A stretch of DNA of 64,000 nt from Agriotes lineatus (taxonomy: Eukaryota > Arthropoda > Insecta > Coleoptera > Elateridae), in the NCBI GenBank assembly GCA_940337035.1, contig CALNHX010003580.1, positions 82,428 through 146,427 of the forward strand, given 5' to 3'. How positions within the stretch are numbered: position 1 is the stretch's first letter; each line of letters begins with the position of its first letter. A program made the translations under genes and the position numbers. Below, one piece after another: positions 1 to 12,089 of the stretch. The notes beneath the pieces were generated by a model. The model had not been told where the DNA came from. It made no database searches and worked only from the letters and a program-made list of their open reading frames with translations.

Positions 1-1859
1 CTGAACGATTGGTCAGAGAAAAACTTGAAGTACATAAGATGTAGTAAATTTTATCTTCTTTTATTTCATATAGGTTCAACATTTACGAGAAATAGATAGC
101 TTTCGGGTAATGTTAGAAAAACTAAAAAAAGCGGTTTTTACACTGTTTTTGCTTAAAAAACTTGTTTCCGGTCAAAATTTTAGTTGGAAAACCTGATATT
201 CGTGTTCAACGACCCAAAAAACGTATAGGAACCAAATATCAAAATTATATCAAAACTTTGCTCTATTTTCTACCATTTGACTGGACTATAACTTCGTGGC
301 GCTCCCGCGGCTGAACGATTGGTCAGAGAAAAACTTCAAGTACATAAGATGTAGTAAATTTTATCTTATTTTATTTCATATAGGTTCAACATTTACGAGA
401 AATAGATAGCTTTCGGGTAATTTTAGAAAAACTAAAAAAATCGGTTTTTACACTGTATTTGCTTAAAAAACTTGTTTCCGGTCAAAATTTTAGTTGAAAA
501 ACCTGGTATTCATGTTCAGCGACCGAAAAATCATATAAGAACCAAATATCAAAGCTTTATCAACACTTTCCTCTATTTTCTACCATTTCACTGGACTATA
601 TCTTCTCGGCGCTCTCGCGGCTGAACGATTGGTCAGAGAAAAACTTCAAGTACATAAGATGTAGTAAATTTTATCTTATTTTATTTTATATAGGTTCAAC
701 ATTTACGAGAAATAGATAGCTTTCGGGTAATGTTAGAAAAACTAAAAAAACCGGTTTTTACACTGTTTTTGCTTAAAAAACTTGTTTCCGGTCAAAATTT
801 TAGTTGAAAAACATGGTATTCATGTTCAGCGACCCAAAAATCATATAAGAACCTAATATCAGAGCTTTATCAACACTTTCCTCTATTTTCTACCATTTCA
901 CTGGACTATATCTTCTCGGCGCTCTCGCAGCTGAACGATTGGTCAGAGAAAAACTTCAAGTACATAAGATGTAGTAAATTTTATCTTATTTTATTTCATA
1001 TAGGTTCAACATTTACGAGAAATAGATAGCTTTCGGGTAATGTTAGAAAAACCAAAAAAACCGGTTTTTACACTGTTTTTGCTTAAAAAAACTTGTTTCC
1101 GGTCAAAATTTTAGTTGGAAAACCTGATATTCGTGTTCAGCGACCCAAAAAACATATAGGAACCAAATATCAAAATTATATCAAAACTTTGCTCTATTTT
1201 CTACCATTTGACTGGACTATAACTTCGTGGCGCTCCCGCGGCTGAACGATTGGTCAGAGAAAAACTTCAAGTACATAAGATGTAGTAAATTTTATCTTCT
1301 TTTATTGCATATAGGTTCAACATTTACGAGAAATAGATAGCTTTCGGGTAATGTTAGAAAAACTAAAAAATCGGTTTTTACACTGTTTTTGCTTAAAAAA
1401 CTTGTTTCCGGTCAAAATTTTAGTTGGAAAACCTGATATTCGTGTTCAGCGACCCAAAAAACGTATAGGAACCAAATATCAAAATTATATCAAAACTTTG
1501 CTCTATTTTCTACCATTTGACTGGACTATAACTTCGTGGCGCTCCCGCGGCTGAACGATTGGTCAGAGAAAAACTTCAAGTACATAAGATGTAGTAAATT
1601 TTATCTTATTTTAGTTCATATAGGTTCAACATTTACGAGAAATAGATAGCTTTCGGGTAATTTTAGAAAACAAAAAAAACCGGTTTTTACACTGTTTTTG
1701 CTTAAAAAACTTGTTTCCGGTCAAAATTTTAGTTGAAAAACCTGGTATTCATGTTCAGCGACCCAAAAATCATATAAGAACCAAATATCAAAGCTTTATC
1801 AACACTTTCCTCTATTTTCTACCATTTCACCGGACTATATCTTCTCGGCGCTCTCGCGG

Positions 1860-3099
1860 CTGAACGATTGGTCAGAGAAAAACTTCAAGTACATAAGATG
1901 TAGTAAATTTTATCTTATTTTATTTCATATAGGTTCAACATTTACGAGAAATAGATAGCTTTCGGGTAATTTTAGAAAAACTAAAAAAATCGGTTTTTAC
2001 ACTGTTTTTGCTTAAAAAACTTGTTTCCGGTCAAAATTTTAGTTGAAAAACCTGGTATTCATGTTCAGCGACCCAAAAATCATATAAGAACCAAATATCA
2101 AAGCTTTATCAACACTTTCCTCTATTTTCTACCATTTGACTGGACTATAACTTTGTGGCGCTCCCGCGGCTGAACGATTGGTCAGAGAAAAACTTGAAGT
2201 ACATAAGATGTAGTAAATTTTATCTTCTTTTATTTCATATAAGTTCAACATTTACGAGAAATAGATAGCTTTCGGGTAATGTTAGAAAAACTAAAAAAAG
2301 CGGTTTTTACACTGTTTTTGCTTAAAAAACTTGTTTCCGGTCAAAATTTTAGTTGGAAAACCTGATATTCGTGTTCAACGACCCAAAAAACGTATAGGAA
2401 CCAAATATCAAAATTATATCAAAACTTTGCTCTATTTTCTACCATTTGACTGGACTATAACTTCGTGGCGCTCCCGCGGCTGAACGATTGGTCAGAGAAA
2501 AACTTCAAGTACATAAGATGTAGTAAATTTTATTTTATTTTATTTCATATAGGTTCAACATTTACGAGAAATAGATAGCTTTCGGGTAATTTTAGAAAAA
2601 CTAAAAAAATCGGTTTTTACACTGTTTTTGCTTAAAAAACTTGTTTCCGGTCAAAATTTTAGTTGAAAAACCTGGTATTCATGTTCAGCGACCCAAAAAT
2701 CATATAAGAACCAAATATCAAAGCTTTATCAACACTTTCCTCTATTTTCTACCATTTCACTGGACTATATCTTCTCGGCGCTCTCGCGGCTGAACGATTG
2801 GTCAGAGAAAAACTTCAAGTACATAAGATGTAGTAAATTTTATCTTATTTTATTTCATATAGGTTCAACATTTACGAGAAATAGATAGCTTTCGGGTAAT
2901 TTTGGAAAAACTAAAAAAATTGGTTTTTATACTGTTTTTGCTTAAAAAACTTGTTTCCGGTCAAAATTTTAGTTGGAAAACCTGATATTCGTGTTCAGCG
3001 ACCCAAAAAACATATAGGAACTAAATATCAAAACTTTATCAACACTTTCTCCTATTTTCTACCATTTCACTGGACTATATCTTCTCGGCGCTCTCGCGG
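1860..3099. repeat. Four-monomer duplication, copy 1 (offset ~2481 bp)
   Basis: The monomers starting at 1860, 2170, 2480 and 2790 have types B-to-A, A (AAAGCGG), B, C (AAATTGGTTTTTATAC). The same order and private markers recur at 4341-5581, 2481 bp (eight monomers) to the right. Single-base differences between the copies show this is older than the duplications at the right end of the window. Confidence 0.8.
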
Positions 3100-4340
3100 C
3101 TGAACGATTGGTCAGAGAAAAACTTCAAGTACATAAGATGTAGTAAATTTTATCTTATTTTATTTCATATAGGTTCAACATTTACGAGAAATAGATAGCT
3201 TTCGGGTAATTTTAGAAAAACTAAAAAAATCGGTTTTTACACTGTATTTGCTTAAAAAACTTGTTTCCGGTCAAAATTTTAGTTGAAAAACCTGGTATTC
3301 ATGTTCAGCGACCCAAAAATCATATAAGAACCAAATATCAAAGCTTTATCAACACTTTCCTCTATTTTCTACCATTTCACTGGACTATATCTTCTCGGCG
3401 CTCTCGCGGCTGAACGATTGGTCAGAGAAAAACTTCAAGTACATAAGATGTAGTAAATTTTATCTTATTTTATTTCATATAGGTTCAACATTTACGAGAA
3501 ATAGATAGCTTTCGGGTAATTTTAGAAAAACTAAAAAAAAACGGTTTTTACACTGTTTTTGCTTAAAAAACTTGTTTCCGGTCAAAATGTTAGTTGAAAA
3601 ACCTGGTATTCATGTTCAGCGACCCAAAAATCATATAAGAACCAAATATCAAAGCTTTATCAACACTTTCCTCTATTTTCTACCATTTCACTGGACTATA
3701 ACTTTGTGGCGCTCCCGCGGCTGAACGATTGGTCAGAGAAAAACTTGAAGTACATAAGATGTAGTAAATTTTGTCTTCTTTTATTTCATATAGGTTCAAC
3801 ATTTACGAGAAATAGATAGCTTTCGGGTAATGTTAGAAAAACTAAAAAAAAGCGGTTTTTACACTGTTTTTGCTTAAAAAATTTGTTTCCGGTCAAAATT
3901 TTAGTTGGAAAACCTGATATTCGTGTTCAGCGACCCAAAAAACGTATAGGAACCAAATATCAAAATTATATCAAAACTTTGCTCTATTTTCTACCATTTG
4001 ACTGGACTATAACTTCGTGGCGCTCCCGCGGCTGAACGATTGGTCAGAGAAAAACTTCAAGTACATAAGATGTAGTAAATTTTATCTTATTTTATTTCAT
4101 ATAGGTTCAACATTTACGAGAAATAGATAGCTTTCGGGTAATTTTAGAAAACAAAAAAAAACCTGTTTTACACTGTTTTTGCTTAAAAAACTTGTTTCCG
4201 GTCAAAATTTTAGTTGAAAAACCTGGTATTCATGTTCAGCGACCCAAAAATCATATAAGAACCAAATATCAAAGCTTTATCAACACTTTCCTCTATTTTC
4301 TACCATTTCACTGGACTATATCTTCTCGGCGCTCTCGCGG

Positions 4341-5581
4341 CTGAACGATTGGTCAGAGAAAAACTTCAAGTACATAAGATGTAGTAAATTTTATCTTATT
4401 TTATTTCATATAGGTTCAACATTTACGAGAAATAGATAGCTTTCGGGTAATTTTAGAAAAACTAAAAAAATCGGTTTTTACACTGTTTTTGCTTAAAAAA
4501 CTAGTTTCCGGTCAAAATTTTAGTTGAAAAACCTGTTATTCATGTTCAGCGACCCAAAAATCATATAAGAACCAAATATCAAAGCTTTATCAACACTTTC
4601 CTCTATTTTCTACCATTTGACTGGACTATAACTTTGTGGCGCTCCCGCGGCTGAACGATTGGTCAGAGAAAAACTTGAAGTACATAAGATGTAGTAAATT
4701 TTATCTTCTTTTATTTCATATAGGTTCAACATTTACGAGAAATAGATAGCTTTCGGGTAATGTTAGAAAAACTAAAAAAAGCGGTTTTTACACTGTTTTT
4801 GCTTAAAAAACTTGTTTCCGGTCAAAATTTTAGTTGGAAAACCTGATATTCGTGTTCAGCGACCCAAAAAACGTATAGGAACCAAATATCAAAATTATAT
4901 CAAAACTTTGCTCTATTTTCTACCATTTGACTGGACTATAACTTCGTGGCGCTCCCGCGGCTGAACGATTGGTCAGAGAAAAACTTTAAGTACATAAGAT
5001 GTAGTAAATTTTATCTTATTTTATTTCATATAGGTTCAACATTTACGAGAAATAGATAGCTTTCGGGTAATTTTAGAAAAACTAAAAAAAATCGGTTTTT
5101 ACACTGTTTTTGCTTAAAAAACTTGTTTCCGGTCAAAATTTTAGTTGAAAAACCTGGTATTCATGTTCAGCGACCCAAAAATCATATAAGAACCAAATAT
5201 CAAAGCTTTATCAACACTTTCCTCTATTTTCTACCATTTCACTGGACTATATCTTCTCGGCGCTCTCGCGGCTGAACGATTGGTCAGAGAAAAACTTCAA
5301 GTACATAAGATGTAGTAAATTTTATCTTATTTTATTTCATATAGGTTCATCATTTACGAGAAATAGATAGCTTTCGGGTAATTTTAGAAAAACTAAAAAA
5401 ATTGGTTTTTATACTGTTTTTGCTTAAAAAACTTGTTTCCGGTCAAAATTTTAGTTGGAAAACCTGATATTCGTGTTCAGCGACCCAAAAAACATATAGG
5501 AACTAAATATCAAAACTTTATCAACACTTTCTCCTATTTTCTACCATTTCACTGGACTATATCTTCTCGGCGCTCTCGCGG
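4341..5581. repeat. Four-monomer duplication, copy 2
   Basis: Monomers starting at 4341, 4651, 4961 and 5272 repeat the order B-to-A, A, B, C of 1860-3099, including CTTTGTGG, AACTTGAAG, AAAGCGG and the unusual AAATTGGTTTTTATAC in the C copy. After this point the two copies diverge: the next monomer is B at 3100 but A-to-B at 5582. Four other monomers lie between the two copies. Confidence 0.8.
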
Positions 5582-6625
5582 CTGAACGATTGGTCAGAGA
5601 AAAACTTCAAGTACATAAGATGTAGTAAATTTTATCTTATTTTATTTCATATAGGTTCAACATTTACGAGAAATAGATAGCTTTCGGGTAATGTTAGAAA
5701 AACTAAAAAAATCGGTTTTTACACTGTTTTTGCTTAAAAAACTTGTTTCCGGTCAAAATTTTAGTTGGCAAACCTGATATTCGTGTTCAGCGACCCAAAA
5801 AACGTATAGGAACCAAATATCAAAATTATATCAAAACTTTGCTCTATTTTCTACCATTTCACTGGACTATATCTTCTCGGCGCTCTCGCGGCTGAACGAT
5901 TAGTCAGAGAAAAACTTCAAGTACATAAGATGTAGTAAATTTTATCTTCTTTTATTTCATATAAGTTTAATATTTACGAGAAATGAATAGCTATCGGGTA
6001 ATTTTAGAAAAACAAAAAAAACCGGTTTTTACACTGTTTTTGCTTAAAAAACTTGTTTCCGGTCAAAATTTTAGTTGAAAAACCTGGTATTCATGTTCAG
6101 CGACCCAAAAATCATATAAGAACCAAATATCAAAGCTTTATCAACACTTTCCTCTATTTTCTACCATTTCACTGGACTATATCTTCTCGGCGCTCTCGCG
6201 GCTGAACGATTAGTGAGAGAAAAACTTCAAGTACATAAGATGTAGTAAATTTTATCTTATTTTATTTCATATAGGTTCAACATTTACGAGAAATAGATAG
6301 CTTTCGGGTAATTTTAGAAAAACTAAAAAAATCGGTTTTTACACTGTTTTTGCTTAAAAAACTTGTTTCCGGTCAAAATTTTAGTTGGAAAACCTGGTAT
6401 TCATGTTCAGCGACCCAAAAATCATATAAGAACCAAATATCAAAGCTTTATCAACACTTTCCTCTATTTTCTACCATTTCACTGGACTATATCTTCTCGG
6501 CGCTCTCGCGGCTGAACGATTGGTCAGAGAAAAACTTCAAGTACATAAGATGTAGTAAATTTTATCTTATTTTATTTCATATAGGTTCAACATTTACGAG
6601 AAATAGATAGCTTTCGGGTAATGTT

Positions 6626-6702
6626 AGAAAAACTAAAAAAATCGGTTTTTACACTGTTTTTGCTTAAAAAACTTGTTTCCGGTCAAAATTTTAGTTGAAA
6701 AA
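6626..6702. other. Phased A/T-tract element inside the monomer (representative copy)
   Basis: Monomer positions about 115-191 carry runs of 4-8 A or T. In the first monomer their centres are near 119, 127, 137, 148, 157, 177 and 189. Successive spacings are mostly 8-12 bases, close to one helical turn, with one gap of about two turns. Tracts of A in register with the helix are known to bend DNA, and intrinsic curvature is common in satellite repeats. The element recurs in every monomer; one copy is marked. The tract spacing is directly visible; curvature and any role in nucleosome placement are inferred. Confidence 0.6.
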
Positions 6703-6801
6703 CCTGGTATTCATGTTCAGCGACCCAAAAATCATATAAGAACCAAATATCAAAGCTTTATCAACACTTTCCTCTATTTTCTACCATTTCACTGGACTAT
6801 A

Positions 6802-6821
6802 TCTTCTCGGCGCTCTCGCGG
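6802..6821. other. GC-rich, CpG-dense junction box (representative copy)
   Basis: The last 20 bases of the reference monomer, TCTTCTCGGCGCTCTCGCGG, are 14/20 G+C against 32.6 % for the monomer. They hold four of the roughly ten CpGs per monomer. In R-A monomers the box reads CTTCGTGGCGCTCCCGCGG and contains a SacII site. It abuts the conserved CTGAACGATTGGTCAG, itself an imperfect inverted repeat (CTGAAC/GGTCAG, one mismatch, 4-base loop). The box recurs at every monomer boundary. Confidence 0.75.
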
Positions 6822-7751
6822 CTGAACGATTGGTCAGAGAAAAACTTCAAGTACATAAGATGTAGTAAATTTTATCTTATTTTATTTCATATAGGTTCAA
6901 CATTTACGAGAAATAGATAGCTTTCGGGTAATGTTAGAAAAACTAAAAAAATCGGTTTTTACACTGTTTTTGCTTAAAAAACTTGTTTCCGGTCAAAATT
7001 TTAGTTGAAAAACCTGGTATTCATGTTCAGCGACCCAAAAATCATATAAGAACCAAATATCAAAGCTTTATCAACACTTTCCTCTATTTTCTACCATTTC
7101 ACTGGACTATATCTTCTCGGCGCTCTCGCGGCTGAACGATTGGTCAGAGAAAAACTTCAAGTACATAAGATGTAGTAAATTTTATCTTATTTTATTTCAT
7201 ATAGGTTCAACATTTACGAGAAATAGATAGCTTTCGGGTAATGTTAGAAAAACTAAAAAAATCGGTTTTTACACTGTTTTTGCTTAAAAAACTTGTTTCC
7301 GGTCAAAATTTTAGTTGAAAAACCTGGTATTCATGTTCAGCGACCCAAAAATCATATAAGAACCAAATATCAAAGCTTTATCAACACTTTCCTCTATTTT
7401 CTACCATTTCACTGGACTATATCTTCTCGGCGCTCTCGCGGCTGAACGATTGGTCAGAGAAAAACTTCAAGTACATAAGATGTAGTAAATTTTATCTTTT
7501 TTTATTTCATATAGGTTCAATATTTACGAGAAATGAATAGCTATCGGGTAATTTTAGAAAAACAAAAAAAACCGGTTTTTACACTGTTTTTGCTTAAAAA
7601 ACTTGTTTCCGGTCAAAATTTTAGTTGAAAAACCTGGTATTCATGTTCAGCGACCCAAAAATCATATAAGAACCAAATATCAAAGCTTTATCAACACTTT
7701 CCTCTATTTTCTACCATTTCACTGAACTATATCTTCTCGGCGCTCTCGCGG

Positions 7752-10700
7752 CTGAACGATTGGTCAGAGAAAAACTTCAAGTACATAAGATGTAGTAAAT
7801 TTTATCTTATTTTATTTCATATAGGTTCAACATTTACGAGAAATAGATAGCTTTCGGGTATGTTAGAAAAACTAAAAAAATCGGTTTTTACACTGTTTTT
7901 GCTTAAAAAACTTGTTTCCGGTCAAAATTTTAGTTGAAAAACCTGGTATTCATGTTCAGCGACCCAAAAATCATATAAGAACCAAATATCAAAGCTTTAT
8001 CAACACTTTCCTCTATTTTCTACCATTTCACTGGACTATATCTTCTCAGCGCTCTCGCGGCTGAACGATTGGTCAGAGAAAAACTTCAAGTACATAAGAT
8101 GTAGTAAATTTTATCTTCTTTTATTTCATATAGGTTCAATATTTACGAGAAATGAATAGCTATCGGGTAATTTTAGAAAAACAAAAAAACCGGTTTTTAC
8201 ACTGTTTTTGCTAAAAAAACTTGTTTCCGGTCAAAATTTTAGTTGGAAAACCTGATATTCGTGTTCAGCGACCCAAAAAACGTATAGGAACCAAATATCA
8301 AAATTATATCAAAACTTTGCTCTATTTTCTACCATTTGACTAGACTATAACTTCGTGGCGCTCCCGCGGCTGAACGATTGGTCAGAGAAAAACTTCAAGT
8401 ACATAAGATGTAGTAAATTTTATCTTTTTTTATTTCATATAGGTTCAATATTTACAAGAAATGAATAGCTTTCGGGTAATTTTAGAAAAACAGAAAAAAC
8501 CGGTTTTTACACTGTTTTTGCTTAAAAAACTTGTTTCCGGTCAAAATTTTAGTTGAAAAACCTGGTATTCATGTTCAGCGACCCAAAAATCATATAAGAA
8601 CCAAATATCAAAGCTTTATCAACACTTTCCTCTATTTTCTACCATTTCACTGGACTATATCTTCTCGGCGCTCTCGCGGCTGAACGATTGGTCAGAGAAA
8701 AACTTCAAGTACATAAGATGTAGTAAATTTTATCTTATTTTATTTCATATAGGTTCAACATTTACGAGAAATAGATAGCTTTCGGGTAATGTTAGAAAAA
8801 CTAAAAAAATCGGTTTTTACACTGTTTTTGCTTAAAAAACTTGTTTCCGGTCAAAATTTTAGTTGAAAAACCTGGTATTCATGTTCAGCGACCCAAAAAT
8901 CATATAAGAACCAAATATCAAAGCTTTATCAACACTTTCCTCTATTTTCTACCATTTCACTGGACTATATCTTCTCGGCGCTCTCGCGGCTGAACGATTG
9001 GTCAGAGAAAAACTTCAAGTACATAAGATGTAGTAAATTTTATCTTATTTTATTTCATATAGGTTCAACATTTACGAGAAATAGATAGCTTTCGGGTAAT
9101 GTTAGAAAAACTAAAAAAATCGGTTTTTACACTGTTTTTGCTTAAAAAACTTGTTTCCGGTCAAAATTTTAGTTGAAAAACCTGGTATTCATGTTCAGCG
9201 ACCCAAAAATCATATAAGAACCAAATATCAAAGCTTTATCAACACTTTCCTCTATTTTCTACCATTTCACTGGACTATATCTTCTCGGCGCTCTCGCGGC
9301 TGAACGATTGGTCAGAGAAAAACTTTAAGTACATAAGATGTAGTAAATTTGATCTTATTTTATTTCATATAGGTTCAACATTTACGAGAAATAGATAGCT
9401 TTCGGGTAATGTTAGAAAAACTAAAAAAATCGGTTTTTACACTGTTTTTGCTTAAAAAACTTGTTTCCGGTCAAAATTTTAGTTGAAAAACCTGGTATTC
9501 ATGTTCAGCGACCCAAAAATCATATAAGAACCAAATATCAAAGCTTTATCAACACTTTCCTCTATTTTCTACCATTTCACTGGACTATATCTTCTCGGCG
9601 CTCTCGCGGCTGAACGATTGGTCAGAGAAAAACTTCAAGTACATAAGATGTAGTAAATTTTATCTTATTTTATTTCATATAGGTTCAACATTTACGAGAA
9701 ATAGATAGCTTTCGGGTAATGTTAGAAAAACTAAAAAAATCGGTTTTTACACTGTTTTTGCTTAAAAAACTTGTTTCCGGTCAAAATTTTAGTTGGCAAA
9801 CCTGATATTCGTGTTCAGCGACCCAAAAAACGTATAGGAATCAAATATCAAAATTATATCAAAACTTTGCTCTATCTTCTACCATTTGACTGGACTATAA
9901 CTTCGTGGCGCTCCCGCGGCTGAACGATTGGTCAGAGAAAAACTTCAAGTACATAAGATGTAGTAAATTTTATCTTTTTTTATTTCATATAGGTTCAATA
10001 TTTACGAGAAATGAATAGCTATCGGGTAATTTTAGAAAAACAAAAAAAACCGGTTTTTACACTGTTTTTGCTTAAAAAACTTGTTTCCGGTCAAAATTTT
10101 AGTTGGAAAACCTGATATTCGTGTTCAGCGACCCAAAAACCGTATAGGAACCAAATATCAAAATTATATCAAAACTTTGCTCTATTTTCTACCATTTGAC
10201 TAGACTATAACTTCGTGGCGCTCCCGCGGCTGAACGATTGGTCAGAGAAAAACTTCAAGTACATAAGATGTAGTAAATTTTATCTTTTTTTATTTCATAT
10301 AGGTTCAATATTTACAAGAAATGAATAGCTTTGGGGTAATTTTAGAAAAACAAAAAAAACCGGTTTTTACACTGTTTTTGCTTAAAAAACTTGTTTCCGG
10401 TCAAAATTTTAGTTGAAAAACCTGGTATTCATGTTCAGCGACCCAAAAATCATATAAGAACCAAATATCAAAGCTTTATCAACACTTTCCTCTATTTTCT
10501 ACCATTTCACTGAACTATATCTTCTCGGCGCTCTCGCGGCTGAACGATTGGTCAGAGAAAAACTTCAAGTACATAAGATGTAGTAAATTTTATCTTATTT
10601 TATTTCATATAGGTTCAACATTTACGAGAAATAGATAGCTTTCGGGTAATGTTAGAAAAACTAAAAAAATCGGTTTTTACACTGTTTTTGCTTAAAAAAC

Positions 10701-12089
10701 TTGTTTCCGGTCAAAATTTTAGTTGAAAAACCTGGAATTCATGTTCAGCGACCCAAAAATCATATAAGAACCAAATATCAAAGCTTTATCAACACTTTCC
10801 TCTATTTTCTACCATTTCACTGGACTATATCTTCTCGGCGCTCTCGCGGCTGAACGATTGGTCAGAGAAAAACTTCAAGTACATAAGATGTAGTAAATTT
10901 TATCTTATTTTATTTCATATAGGTTCAACATTTACGAGAAATAGATAGCTTTCGGGTAATGTTAGAAAAACTAAAAAAATCGGTTTTTACACTGTTTTTG
11001 CTTAAAAAACTTGTTTCCGGTCAAAATTTTAGTTGAAAAACCTGGTATTCATGTTCAGCGACCCAAAAATCATATAAGAACCAAATATCAAAGCTTTATC
11101 AACAGTTTCCTCTATTTTCTACCATTTCACTGAACTATATCTTCTCGGCGCTCTCGCGGCTGAACGATTGGTCAGAGAAAAACTTCAAGTACATAAGATG
11201 TAGTAAATTTTATCTTATTTTATTTCATATAGGTTCAACATTTACGAGAAATAGATAGCTTTCGGGTAATGTTTGAAAAACTAAAAAAATCGGTTTTTAC
11301 ACTGTTTTTGCTTAAAAAACTTGTTTCCGGTCAAAATTTTAGTTGAAAAACCTGGTATTCATGTTCAGCGACCCAAAAATCATATAAGAACCAAATATCA
11401 AAGCTTTATCAACACTTTCCTCTATTTTCTACCATTTCACTGAACTATATCTTCTCGGCGCTCTCGCGGCTGAACGATTGGTCAGAGAAAAACTTCAAGT
11501 ACATAAGATGTAGTAAATTTTATCTTATTTTATTTCATATAGGTTCAACATTTACGAGAAATAGATAGCTTTCGGGTAATGTTAGAAAAACTAAAAAAAT
11601 CGGTTTTTACACTGTTTTTGCTTAAAAAACTTGTTTCCGGTCAAAATTTTAGTTGAAAAACCTGGTATTCATGTTCAGCGACCCAAAAATCATATAAGAA
11701 CCAAATATCAAAGCTTTATCAACACTTTCCTCTATTTTCTACCATTTCACTGGACTATATCTTCTCGGCGCTCTCGCGGCTGAACGATTGGTCAGAGAAA
11801 AACTTCAAGTACATAAGATGTAGTAAATTTTATCTTTTTTTATTTCATATAGGTTCAATATTTACGAGAAATGAATAGCTATCGGGTAATTTTAGAAAAA
11901 CAAAAAAAACCGGTTTTTACACTGTTTTTGCTTAAAAATCTTGTTTCCGGTCAAAATTTTAGTTGAAAAACCTGGTATTCATGTTCAGCGACCCAAAAAT
12001 CATATAAGAACCAAATATCAAAGCTTTATCAACACTTTCCTCTATTTTCTACCATTTCACTGAACTATATCTTCTCGGCGCTCTCGCGG
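7752..12089. repeat. HOR unit I, 14 monomers, 4338 bp
   Basis: The unit opens with a monomer lacking two bases (TTTCGGGTATGTTAG) and ending CTCAGCGCTC. Order of monomers: L1/B, L2/A (GACTAGAC), L3/B (ACAGAAAAAACC), L1/B, L1/B, L1/B (ACTTTAAG), L1/A (GGCAAACC, GGAATCAAA, CTATCTTC), L2/A (AAAAACCGTATAGG), L3/B (CACTGAAC), four L1/B, L2/B (CACTGAAC). The same private markers in the same order recur at 12090, which defines the HOR. The monomer at 10540 has a unique EcoRI-creating change (CTGGAATTCATG). Confidence 0.85.

Larger units (their letters stand above)
1..5891. repeat. Array segment 1: mixed R-A/R-B/R-C monomers
   Basis: About 19 monomers, nearly all with L1-type left halves. In order the right halves are A, B, B, A, A, B, B-to-A, A, B, C, B, B-to-A, A, B, B-to-A, A, B, C, A-to-B. 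'B-to-A' copies (starting near 1860, 3410 and 4341) switch to the R-A end, with CTTTGTGG in place of CTTCGTGG. Copies at 1, 2170, 3721 and 4651 share the private markers AACTTGAAG and AAAGCGGTTTTT, showing common descent. This segment is the most heterogeneous part of the window. Confidence 0.85.
6512..6821. repeat. Reference monomer, commonest type (L1/R-B), 310 bp
   Basis: This copy is a good reference for the commonest class: 310 bp, with the same sequence class at 6822 and 7132 and in most of the right third of the window. Landmarks in monomer coordinates: CTGAACGATTGGTCAG at 1-16; TTCATATAGGTTCAAC about 65-80; AGATAGCTTTCGGG about 94-107; A tract 124-130 followed by TCGGTTTTTAC; alternating A and T tracts to about 191; GTTCAGCGACCC about 204-215; TCATATAAGAACC 221-233; AAGCTT about 242-247; TCTACCATTTCACTGG near 280-294; and a GC-rich end, 291-310. 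Of 310 bases 101 are G or C. The repeat phase is arbitrary; I start at CTGAACG because that box is among the least variable. Confidence 0.95.
5892..7751. repeat. Array segment 2: transition to L1/R-B monomers
   Basis: Six monomers. The first (5892) is the first with an L2 left half and begins CTGAACGATTAGTCAG. The second (6202) has GATTAGTGAGAG and a mixed GGAAAACCTGG. The next three (6512, 6822, 7132) are canonical L1/R-B copies, and the last (7442) is L2/R-B with CACTGAACTATATC. That closing L2/R-B type also closes the following HOR units, so this segment may be the end of a truncated unit. Confidence 0.8.

Noticed and set aside
1..24. Hammerhead ribozyme, known in some animal satellites, suggested by CTGAACGA followed by GAGAAAAAC
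   Set aside because: The conserved core requires CTGANGA and a spaced GAAA with supporting stems. The sequence has CTGAACGA with an extra base, and I found neither matching stems nor a reverse-strand core. A covariance-model search (Rfam hammerhead families) on a dimer would settle it.
72..82. RNA polymerase III B-box-like GGTTCAACAT / GGATCAATAT
   Set aside because: It matches the short B-box consensus with one mismatch, but I find no convincing A box at suitable spacing upstream; such a match is expected by chance in a 310-bp repeat.
186..215. CENP-B box-like motif in R-A monomers (ATTCGTGTTCAGCGACC)
   Set aside because: Only 6 of the 9 essential positions match, R-B copies lose the TTCG as well, and another 6/9 match occurs in the junction box, so this is near chance.
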